Positions 1 through 6,376 of a stretch of 10,026 bases of DNA are shown here, in pieces. The stretch covers positions 1 to 10,026 of the forward strand of contig CAZPMO010000180.1 in the NCBI GenBank assembly GCA_964587515.1. The letters run 5' to 3'. The position numbers and the translations under genes were made by a program. The notes below the pieces were generated by a model. It did no database searches. It was not told where the DNA came from and saw only the letters and a program-made list of their open reading frames with translations. The first letter of the stretch is position 1, and every line of letters begins with the position of its first letter. This stretch comes from CAZPMO01 sp964587515. Its GTDB lineage: Bacteria > Pseudomonadota > Alphaproteobacteria > MPNO01.

Positions 1-85
1 TGACGTTGATGAACGCATAAGCGATATTGCAAAGATCCCGCAGGGGGAGAGGGCTTTTCCTCTATGTCTCCGGGGTTACACGCCC

Positions 86-598
86 TCAATTCCCGCCGAG
101 GCGTCGGAGCTGGGCGCGCAGGTCGCGCAGCGCGGGCTTCTTGCACTCCAACCGGCGGGTGCGGCGCACGGGCTTGCCAAGGCGCTGGGCCAGCATGTCG
201 CGGGCCGCCGCGGCGCCCTGGGCAAGGTCGCCGGCGATACGCGCAAAGCGCTGGGCGTCAGCCGGGCGCAGAGCCGCGAAGGCGAGGTTATTGGCGCCCG
301 CGATCAGCGGCGCCAGATCGTCCATCAGCGCGCGCCCTTCATCGGTGGCGACGAATAGCCTGTGACGCCGGTCGGCCGGATTGGCGATGACGGAGATCAG
401 CCCGCGCCGGCTCAGCACGCGGCCGTCGTCCCGCACGGAAGAGGTCGTCACGCCGAGACGCAGCGCCAGGACCCGGCTGGAGACGGGCCTGTTGGTCTGT
501 TCCGTTCGCGCGCCCGCCCGCACCACCGCGGACAATATCTGGAGTTGCGAAGCGTTCAACTGGACCGGTTCGCCGACAGCTTTCTGGAGAAATGCCAA
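86..598 (-). pseudogene. MarR-family transcriptional regulator, N-terminally truncated
   Basis: The reading frame encodes 170 residues with a MarR-like winged helix-turn-helix. The recognition-helix region is about residues 40-68. The wing (residues 73-91) reads NPADRRHRLFVATDEGRAL, matching the family pattern D.R.....T..G. Such proteins are dimeric DNA-binding repressors, often responding to small aromatic or phenolic ligands; the ligand here is unknown. The only usable start is a TTG at 598, with an in-frame TGA two codons upstream. The protein therefore enters almost directly at the end of helix 1 and lacks the roughly 15-25 N-terminal residues that MarR proteins use for dimerisation. Just beyond 598 the sequence turns into a type I restriction gene fragment read in the opposite direction, so both genes lose their 5' ends at the same point. 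The basic C-terminal tail (residues 143-170, many Arg) is longer than usual. The family call is fairly sure. Whether the gene is broken in the organism or only in the assembly is open. Confidence 0.7.
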
Positions 599-607
599 GT
601 TTCAAAG

Positions 608-1156
608 ATGATCTGCAAATACACCGTTTTGCAGGAGACCGATAAAATTCTGATGGTGCTTCGGCCGTATCAGTATTACGCGGTTGAGGCGATTGTCGAG
701 CAGGTGAAATCCAGCCGAAAAAACGGCTATATCTGGCACACGACCGGGTCGGGCAAGACACTGACCAGCTTCAAGGCGTCGCAGATTCTGACAGCGCTTC
801 CCAAAATTCACAAAGTCGTCTTTGTCGTTGACCGGGCCGATCTCGACTACCAGACCACCCGCGAATTCAACGCCTTCAGAAGGGGCAGCGTTGACGGGAC
901 GAGCAACACCAGGTCGCTGGTTAAACAATTCGGCGATGACACGCCGTTGATCGTCACCACGATCCAGAAGCTCAACAACGCCATCCGGCATGATCGTTAT
1001 GAACAGGCGATGTCGGCGTTGCTGCTACGCGAAAGCATCATTTCCGCGCTGAAGGAAAAGCCGAAGCTTTTGGAACGTCGAAAGCTCATCGAGCGGGTTC
1101 GAACAAGAATTCTTGAGCTGATCCGAACTTTCGATGACGGAATAGGCGACTTATAG
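608..1156 (+). pseudogene. hsdR: Type I restriction enzyme HsdR fragment (helicase motifs I to Ib only)
   Basis: From about 608 the frame reads as the start of the HsdR translocase domain. LRPYQYYAVEAIVEQVK is followed by Walker A in IWHTTGSGKTLTSFKA, then the motif Ia segment VVFVVDRADLDYQT, the GSVDGT..T..LVKQ segment and LIVTTIQKLNNAI. These are strongly conserved in R subunits of type I restriction-modification systems, which cut and translocate unmodified DNA. The whole N-terminal nuclease domain is missing. The expected DECHRSQFG helicase motif II, which should follow shortly after KLNNAI, is also missing. Instead, from about 1011, there is a charged, helix-like tail (LLLRESIISALKEKPKLLERRK to a TAG at 1154-1156) that I cannot place. 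An intact HsdR is about 800-1100 residues; about 135 remain from the family. Base composition is visibly less GC-rich than the flanks, as expected for horizontally moved restriction genes. The open frame extends left to 362, but there it is antisense to the MarR gene. No hsdM or hsdS is present. It is either a decayed remnant or a misassembled insert. Confidence 0.75.
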
Positions 1157-1240
1157 GCAATTCCTCCCCCCAGACACCGCGCAGCTTCGTGAAAACCCCG
1201 TCCCCGTGGGACGCGCCGCCTCAGAGATTGGTTTAACTGG

Positions 1241-1260
1241 CCCCGGATCGGGGTCCGGGG
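1241..1260. repeat. GC-rich inverted repeat downstream of pfk
   Basis: CCCCGGA (1241-1247) and TCCGGGG (1254-1260) form a perfect 7-bp stem with a 6-nt loop TCGGGG. It lies in the non-coding stretch between the HsdR fragment and the 3' end of pfk. No T-tract follows on either strand, so it is not a classical intrinsic terminator. Short palindromes of the CCCCGGA...TCCGGGG type are, from general knowledge, common dispersed intergenic repeats in alphaproteobacterial genomes. Whether it is repeated in this genome cannot be seen from one copy. Confidence 0.45.
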
Positions 1261-1302
1261 CAGGCTCGACCCCCACGGCACGCCGGCGGATACCGCGCGA
1301 AG

Positions 1303-2404
<1,102 letters not shown>

Positions 2405-2429
2405 GACGCCTCCGCCAAAGGCCGCGATT

Positions 2430-2449
2430 CCCGGGGGTTTGCGCCCGGG
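2430..2449 (-). other. Hairpin in the pfk 5' leader
   Basis: CCCGGG (2430-2435) and CCCGGG (2444-2449) are self-complementary arms with an 8-nt loop. An outer pair, GCCGC (2421-2425) with GCGGC (2454-2458), could extend the stem across an internal loop. The structure would end about 16 bases before the pfk start codon and could modulate its translation. In DNA this GC-rich, such stems also arise by chance, and I recognise no known leader class. Confidence 0.25.
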
Positions 2450-2587
2450 GTCGGCGGCCGGATCGATACAGCAGGCCTAAAGGTGATCACGATTTCGGCG
2501 ATTCCAATGGGCGGGCTAACCAAATTCGCCATTTTCTGTTATACAGGCTCAGGATTTCCGAAATCGGACAACTAGACCACGGCGGCA

Positions 2588-2788
2588 ATGGAAGAACAGG
2601 AACAGCTCCGGCGCAAGCTGATGGAACTGGAGACCGAGCACCGGGACCTGGACAGCGTGATCGCGCGGGTCGCCGACACCGCGCCCTATGACCAGCTTGA
2701 GCTGCAACGGCTGAAGAAAAGAAAATTGCTGCTGAAGGACGAGATCACCAAGGTCCGCAGCCAGCTTTTGCCCGATATTATCGCCTGA
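2588..2788 (+). CDS. DUF465 (YdcH-like) small coiled-coil protein
   Basis: This is a 66-residue, highly charged, all-helical protein. It carries the DUF465/YdcH pattern: an N-terminal LRRKLMELETEHRDLDSVIARV helix, a short break (DTAPYDQLELQ), the signature LKKRKLLLKDEI and the end LLPDIIA. Its length is normal for the family (60-75 residues). No signal peptide or membrane segment is seen. Family members are widespread in proteobacteria and predicted to be small coiled-coil proteins; their function is not established. The ATG at 2588 is the only sensible start, but the upstream GGCGG is a poor ribosome-binding site. It is divergent from pfk with about 180 bases between, which must hold both promoters. 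TTATAC at 2539-2544 resembles a -10 box, without a convincing -35. The stop lies only 7 bases from the convergent GGDEF gene. Confidence 0.88.
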   Translation: MEEQEQLRRKLMELETEHRDLDSVIARVADTAPYDQLELQRLKKRKLLLKDEITKVRSQLLPDIIA

Positions 2789-2795
2789 GAAAAGG

Positions 2796-3560
2796 TTACG
2801 CCTCGTTGGCGGCTTTTTTCTTGTCGGCGTGCTTTTTGGTGGTTTTTTTCTGCAGATACATGGCGCGGTCGGCGGCGGCCAGCGCATCGCCCGGATCCTC
2901 GCCGCCGGAAAAGGTGTGGATGCCCATGGCGACGCGCAGCGGGATGGTGTGGGCGCCGAACGACAGCGGGTTGGCCTCGATGGTGGCGGTCAGGGCGGCG
3001 GCCTTGTCGCCCGCCACCTGGGCGTCGGCGTGGGCCAGCAGGATGCCGAATTCATCGCCGCCGAGGCGGCCGACCACGTCGGATTCACGGACCTGCTCGG
3101 TCAGCGTCGCGGACAGTTTCAGCAGCGCCGCGTCGCCGGCGGCATGGCCGAACTCGTCGTTGATGTGCTTGAGGTCGTTGAGGTCGATATAGATGACGCT
3201 CGACGGCGCGCCGTAGCGGTCGCCATAGGAGACGATGCGGGTAAGCTCCCGCACGAACGCCCGTCGGTTGACCACCGGCAGCATGGAATCCTGATCGGCC
3301 AGCTGTTCGAGATAGGAGATGCGCTGGCGCTGGGTCTCGATCTCGTCGCGCATGCGATCGACCTCGGCCACCAGGGTGGAGATGGCCTGGCGCACCTTGG
3401 GGGTCAGTTCGCCTTCCGGCACCCCCATCAGGGAGACCGCGTCGGTCTTGCGCACCGTCGCCGTCGCCGCGGTCGCCGCCGCCTGATAGGCCTTGGCGGT
3501 CGTGCCGCTGGTCGCGACGGGTCGCGATGCGTTCGGCCGTTTGGTTCCGCCTATTTTCAA
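2796..3560 (-). CDS. Soluble GGDEF diguanylate cyclase
   Basis: It is predicted to make the second messenger cyclic di-GMP from two GTP in the cytosol. The first ~55 residues are Ala/Thr-rich and probably disordered. Residues 56-90 form a coiled coil (EVDRMRDEIETQRQRISYLEQ), and the GGDEF domain follows. That domain has the start motif DSMLPVVNRR (91-100), the metal/GTP motif DLNDLKHINDEFGHAAGD (126-143), an intact GGDEF active site (167-171) and AADRAMYLQKK (229-239). An RESD I-site (158-161) lies exactly five residues before GGDEF, so product inhibition by c-di-GMP is likely. No sensor domain, membrane segment or signal peptide is visible. The Lys-rich tail (238-250) is unusual. The start at 3560 is TTG and gives MKIGGT; a GGGGAAAAG stretch upstream could serve as binding site. 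The first in-frame ATG (codon 45, 3428) has none. It is divergent from purE, with about 130 bases between. Its trigger is unknown. Confidence 0.88.
   Translation of the reverse strand: MKIGGTKRPNASRPVATSGTTAKAYQAAATAATATVRKTDAVSLMGVPEGELTPKVRQAISTLVAEVDRMRDEIETQRQRISYLEQLADQDSMLPVVNRRAFVRELTRIVSYGDRYGAPSSVIYIDLNDLKHINDEFGHAAGDAALLKLSATLTEQVRESDVVGRLGGDEFGILLAHADAQVAGDKAAALTATIEANPLSFGAHTIPLRVAMGIHTFSGGEDPGDALAAADRAMYLQKKTTKKHADKKKAANEA
2799..2819 (+). terminator. Possible weak terminator after the DUF465 gene
   Basis: A short stem CGCC/GGCG (2799-2802 with 2808-2811) with loop TCGTT is followed two bases later by six T (2814-2819). It sits 10 bases after the DUF465 stop but inside the 3' coding end of the opposing GGDEF gene. 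There the T run simply encodes lysines, so the resemblance may be accidental. The stem is only 4 bp. Confidence 0.35.
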
Positions 3561-3626
3561 AACTTTTCCCCGGCCAGCACCCGGGCGCGCGCCGCGCGGG
3601 CCGCCAATTTCATAGCAATTGTTGTT

Positions 3627-3654
3627 TTAACAAAAGGTTACCGCGCCCTATAAT
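3627..3654 (+). promoter_or_regulatory. Sigma-70-type promoter for purE
   Basis: TTAACA (3627-3632, five of six matches to the -35 consensus) and a perfect TATAAT (3649-3654) are separated by 16 bases. The predicted start of transcription is near 3661, just ahead of a GGGAGG ribosome-binding site (3671-3676). Because the ATG at 3653 lies inside the -10 box, this promoter argues for the purE start at 3689. Confidence 0.7.
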
Positions 3655-3688
3655 GCCGGCCGCTCAAACAGGGAGGTCCCACATCGCC

Positions 3689-4192
3689 ATGGCCGCAACC
3701 GAAACCCCGCCGCTGGTCGGCATCGTCATGGGCAGCCGTTCCGACTGGCCGACCATGACCCACGCGGCCGAGACTCTGGAGAAACTCGGAATCGCCCACG
3801 AGTCCCGCGTCATGTCCGCCCACCGCACCCACGGCCGGGTGCAGGACTGGACCGAGGGCGCGCGGGAGCGCGGCCTCAAGGTGATCATCGCCGGCGCCGG
3901 CGGCGCGGCCCATCTCGCGGGCGTGATCGCGGCGCTGACGCCGCTGCCGGTGCTGGGCGTGCCGATGGAGAGCCCGGCGCTGAAGGGCATGGACAGTCTG
4001 CTGTCGACGGTGCAGATGCCGGCCGGCATCCCGGTCGGCACGCTGGCGATCGGGCGCGCCGGGGCGGTCAACGCGGCGCTGCTGGCCGCCGCCATGCTGG
4101 CGCTTTCGGACCCGGCGATCGCCGACGCGCTGGACGGCTACCGCGAACGCCAGTCGAACGCGGTGCCGGAATTCCCCGAAGACCCGAGCTGA
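3689..4192 (+). CDS. purE: N5-carboxyaminoimidazole ribonucleotide mutase (class I PurE)
   Basis: It interconverts N5-CAIR and CAIR in de novo purine synthesis and acts as a cytosolic octamer. The signatures are clear: GIVMGSRSDW (11-20), SAHRT with the catalytic His45 (43-47), AGAGGAAHL (68-76), the GVPMESPALKGMDSLLSTVQMP segment (90-111) and VNAALLAAAMLAL (127-139). At 167 residues it is the normal length. The ATG at 3689 is chosen because GGGAGG (3671-3676) precedes it, although the 12-base spacing is long. An in-frame ATG at 3653 overlaps the predicted -10 box. Class I PurE works with PurK, which makes N5-CAIR and is commonly encoded directly downstream in this kind of genome. Here no purK follows: the next gene is the opposing COQ9-like gene, whose 3' end overlaps purE by 55 bases. 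purK must lie elsewhere, or has been lost from this locus. Confidence 0.95.
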   Translation: MAATETPPLVGIVMGSRSDWPTMTHAAETLEKLGIAHESRVMSAHRTHGRVQDWTEGARERGLKVIIAGAGGAAHLAGVIAALTPLPVLGVPMESPALKGMDSLLSTVQMPAGIPVGTLAIGRAGAVNAALLAAAMLALSDPAIADALDGYRERQSNAVPEFPEDPS

Positions 4193-4803
4193 GAAGGCCA
4201 TAAGCGGCCGAGACGCGCGGGTCGCCCGCGCAGCTTCTGTACCCCCATCACGTCGGCGATGCGGCGGTCGAGAAAAGCCCACGTCGCTTCGAAATCCGCC
4301 GATTCGTCCTCCATCCAGTACACCAGTGTCGCGCCGTAGACGCCGGCCAGCAAGGCGCGCTTGGTATAGAAATTGAAATCGGCGCTGCGATCGCCGCTGG
4401 CGCGCCAAATCGCATCGACCGAGCGATAGAGACAACCCAGGGCAAGCCGGGCATTGGACGGCAAGGCGAGGAACGACGCCGCGCGCCGCGCCGCTTCGCG
4501 ATGGGGCCCCAGCGCGTCGATACGGCAGCGGACCGCAAGCCGGATACGGGCGCGGACGCCGAGCCCGTCGAGATCTGTCTCCCTCAAGCGCGCGATCATC
4601 TGCCCGTCGGCCCAGTCGCTGAAGCGCCGGACCATCTCGGCCGCGCCGCCCGGGAACAGGCGCGCCACATCGGCCGCCTCAAAACCCGCATCGCGCGCCC
4701 CGGCCGCCATCGCCGGCGGCGTCCAGCCGTCGAACGCCACATGCGGCAACACGGCGAGCAACAAAGAATCGCGCTCGGCGTCGCGACCGATCCCGGCGGT
4801 CAT
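4138..4803 (-). CDS. COQ9-family ubiquinone biosynthesis protein
   Basis: It belongs to the COQ9 family, also annotated as rpsU-divergently transcribed protein. In eukaryotes COQ9 is a lipid-binding, TetR-fold helper of COQ7 in ubiquinone ring hydroxylation; the bacterial role is inferred by analogy. The N-terminal half (residues 12-75) is the TetR-like helical part, including FDGWTPPAMAAGARDAGF. The conserved C-terminal signature is visible: W133, GD (137-138), DFNFYTKR (142-149), VYGATLVYWMEDES (155-168) and TWAFLDRRIADVM (174-186). It is 221 residues, usual for the family. The start ATG (4803-4801) overlaps the deformylase stop as ATGA, so it is translationally coupled to and co-transcribed with def. 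The last 18 residues are encoded antisense to the purE 3' end and look non-conserved (Arg/Ser/Gly-rich). The normal stop may have been lost, extending the protein. Confidence 0.88.
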   Translation of the reverse strand: MTAGIGRDAERDSLLLAVLPHVAFDGWTPPAMAAGARDAGFEAADVARLFPGGAAEMVRRFSDWADGQMIARLRETDLDGLGVRARIRLAVRCRIDALGPHREAARRAASFLALPSNARLALGCLYRSVDAIWRASGDRSADFNFYTKRALLAGVYGATLVYWMEDESADFEATWAFLDRRIADVMGVQKLRGRPARLGRLWPSQLGSSGNSGTAFDWRSR

Positions 4804-5462
4804 TCCTGGATGTCCGAACCCTTCGCTTCGGCGGTCCGCCGAGCGAGTTGTTGCGCCACCTGATCGGCCACTTGGCGGGTCACGGGCTGCGCCGGCGCTT
4901 CGGCCTCGGGTGGCGCATCGCCGGATTCCTGAATCGCCATATAGCGGTTCATTTCTTCGGTAAAGGCGAGGAATTTAAGGTCGGTCATCCGCACCGGATA
5001 CAGGATGCCGTCAAGATGGTCGATTTCGTGCTGCACCACGCGGGCGCGAAACCCACTCGCCTCGCGCTCGATCGGTTCGCCGTCAAGATTAACGCCGCGA
5101 TAGCGGATACGGGTGAAGCGCGGCACCGCACCGGTCAAGCCGGGCACCGACAGGCATCCTTCCCAGCCGATCCGCTCATCGTCGCCGACCGCCTCATATT
5201 CAGGATTGATCAGGGCGTTGAGCGACATGTCGTCGGAGCGCTCATCGGCCTCGGGACCGTCGCCCCGTGGCGCCTTGAAGATAATCATGCGGAGCCCGAC
5301 ATGGACCTGCGGCGCGGCGAGTCCGGCGCCGTCGGCGTCTTCCATGGTTTCGAGCATATCCTTGGCGAGCTGCTGGATTTCATCCGCTGTAGGGTCGGGG
5401 ATTTCCATCGCGCGTTGCAGCAAAACCGGGTGGCCCATCCGGGCAATCTTGAGCAAGGTCAT
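4800..5462 (-). CDS. def: Peptide deformylase with C-terminal extension
   Basis: It removes the formyl group from the N-terminal methionine of new proteins at the ribosome. All three motifs are intact: GAGLAAPQV (45-53), EGCLS with metal ligand Cys103 (101-105), and QHEIDH (144-149) with ligands His145 and His149 and catalytic Glu146. The body to about residue 178 is standard. After it comes a 40-residue Pro/Ala/Gln-rich tail (PPEAEAPAQP, then ADQVAQQLARRTAEAK), probably partly disordered then helical, and not needed for catalysis. There is an acidic insertion, DGPEADERSDDMS, at residues 68-80. The ATG at 5462 has no clear Shine-Dalgarno sequence. It heads a two-gene operon with the COQ9-like gene (ATGA overlap) and is divergent from rpsU, with 197 bases between. 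The more usual partner of def is fmt, which is absent here. Confidence 0.95.
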   Translation of the reverse strand: MTLLKIARMGHPVLLQRAMEIPDPTADEIQQLAKDMLETMEDADGAGLAAPQVHVGLRMIIFKAPRGDGPEADERSDDMSLNALINPEYEAVGDDERIGWEGCLSVPGLTGAVPRFTRIRYRGVNLDGEPIEREASGFRARVVQHEIDHLDGILYPVRMTDLKFLAFTEEMNRYMAIQESGDAPPEAEAPAQPVTRQVADQVAQQLARRTAEAKGSDIQE

Positions 5463-5590
5463 GGCTGTAATATCGTTTCAACGGGTCGACGGGTAAAGGA
5501 TTTTCGGCTCTTTTTTCCCTTGTTAACGCGGTTTTAACCTTGAACGATTGATTGATGTTTTGCGGATAGGGTGTGTTATGTTATCTAAAC

Positions 5591-5614
5591 GCGCTTTTCA
5601 TGTGGAAAAAGCGC
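5591..5614 (+). promoter_or_regulatory. Candidate leader hairpin upstream of rpsU
   Basis: GCGCTTTT (5591-5598) pairs perfectly with AAAAGCGC (5607-5614) across an 8-nt loop; with a bulged A the stem extends by a C-G pair. It lies 45 bases before the rpsU start, in the 197-base divergent region shared with def. The T/A-rich stretch before it (TTGAAC at 5540, TTGATG at 5552, GTTATG and TTATCT between 5575 and 5586) should contain the rpsU promoter, but I cannot choose one spacing. Its place in the untranslated leader fits ribosomal-protein autoregulation; this is inference. It matches no leader class I can name. Confidence 0.4.
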
Positions 5615-5659
5615 CACTGACTGCTGGACGACAACCCGTCAACGGCGAGAGGAGAAACC

Positions 5660-5863
5660 GTGGAAGTATCGGTACGTGACAATGACGTTGATCAGGCCCT
5701 GCGCGCGCTGAAGAAAAAGATGCAGCGCGAGGGAATTTTCAGAGAGATGAAGATGCGCCGCTCCTACGAAAAACCGTCAGAGAAGCGCGCCCGGGAAAAG
5801 GCCGAAGCAATTCGCCGCGCCCGAAAGCTTGAGCGCAAGCGCGCCGAGCGGGAGGGATACTAG
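5660..5863 (+). CDS. rpsU: 30S ribosomal protein bS21
   Basis: This is the small subunit protein bS21, which sits near the 3' end of 16S rRNA and helps start translation. The 67 residues carry the family pattern: the N-terminal V.V.DND.DQALRALKKKMQREGIFREMKMRR, then YEKPSEKRAREKAEAIRRARK and a strongly basic C-terminus. Length and composition are normal. The start is GTG (5660), preceded at 5 bases by AGGAG (5650-5654), which fixes it. Transcription is away from def/COQ9; the family name rpsU-divergently transcribed protein reflects this neighbourhood, although here def stands between. A strong terminator follows at 5891-5913, so rpsU appears to be a single-gene unit. Confidence 0.96.
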   Translation: MEVSVRDNDVDQALRALKKKMQREGIFREMKMRRSYEKPSEKRAREKAEAIRRARKLERKRAEREGY

Positions 5864-5890
5864 ATCCCAATTCCACAAGACGAACGAAAT

Positions 5891-5913
5891 GGTCGCTTCA
5901 GGCGGCCTTTTTT
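5891..5913 (+). terminator. Intrinsic terminator of rpsU
   Basis: GGTCGC (5891-5896) pairs with GCGGCC (5902-5907, one G-T pair) around the loop TTCAG, followed directly by six T. It lies 28 bases after the rpsU stop and separates rpsU from the convergent VOC gene, which ends at 5929. On the minus strand the same stem is followed by a poor T run, so it would serve the VOC gene only weakly. Confidence 0.85.
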
Positions 5914-5928
5914 GATGGGGTATCCGCG

Positions 5929-6336
5929 CTACCCCTCGGCGCCGCGATAGTTGGTGAGGTCGATGATCTCGAGCACATTGCCGTCGGGGTCGTGGAAATA
6001 GGCGCGAGGGCCCGCCACCACCCCCTTGGGGCGGTCCTCCTCGAACAGGATCTCGACGCCCTTCGATCTGAGATAATCAAGCGAGTCTGCGTAGGCGTCG
6101 GACTCGACCACGAAGGCATGATGCAGCCCCAGCCCCTGGGGCGGGTGCTCGGCCACTTCGCTGCGCACCAAAATGATGCAATCGCCGCCGGAATCGAGGA
6201 AGACCATGCCCACCTCGTGATCCGATCTCAGAACCCGCATCCCCAGGGTATCAGCGTAGAACGCTTCGCTGCGCTCGGTATCGCTCACCGCCAGGCTGAA
6301 ATGGGCAACGCCCTTGGTTTCGAGTTTCGCGAGCAT
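5929..6336 (-). CDS. VOC-superfamily (glyoxalase/dioxygenase-fold) protein
   Basis: This is a 135-residue single-domain member of the vicinal oxygen chelate superfamily: glyoxalase I, extradiol dioxygenases and fosfomycin-resistance-like enzymes. Two beta-alpha-beta halves are visible, starting at VAHFSLAVSDTERSEAFYADTLGMRV (10-35) and GLHHAFVVESDAYADSLDYLRSKG (70-93). Candidate metal ligands are His12, His72 or His73, and Glu123 in the classic ending YFHDPDGNVLEIIDL (113-127). The metal site thus seems complete, but the substrate cannot be read from the sequence. The ATG at 6336 is chosen because a strong GGGGAGGAG lies three bases upstream. The frame continues upstream to 6420, but that part would cross into the divergent transporter. 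It is divergent from the MFS gene and might act on a compound that it transports (inference only). Confidence 0.88.
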   Translation of the reverse strand: MLAKLETKGVAHFSLAVSDTERSEAFYADTLGMRVLRSDHEVGMVFLDSGGDCIILVRSEVAEHPPQGLGLHHAFVVESDAYADSLDYLRSKGVEILFEEDRPKGVVAGPRAYFHDPDGNVLEIIDLTNYRGAEG

Positions 6337-6376
6337 GGTCTCCTCCCCGTGACAGACTTTCAATCGTTCCTCCGCG

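Noticed and set aside
362..607. Left part of the long plus-strand frame that contains the HsdR fragment
   Set aside because: It is antisense to the MarR gene and encodes an unstructured sequence without family resemblance; HsdR homology begins only at about 608.
608..1156. A functional restriction or defence system
   Set aside because: The nuclease domain, the DECH box and all later helicase motifs are missing, and no hsdM or hsdS is present, so this is only a remnant.
2829..3653. Long plus-strand open frame over the GGDEF gene
   Set aside because: It is antisense to a gene with an intact GGDEF active site; the composition is low-complexity Gly/Arg/His.
3653..3691. Upstream in-frame ATG of purE at 3653
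   Set aside because: It overlaps the TATAAT -10 element and would not be in the mRNA; the ATG at 3689 has GGGAGG upstream and gives the usual N-terminus.
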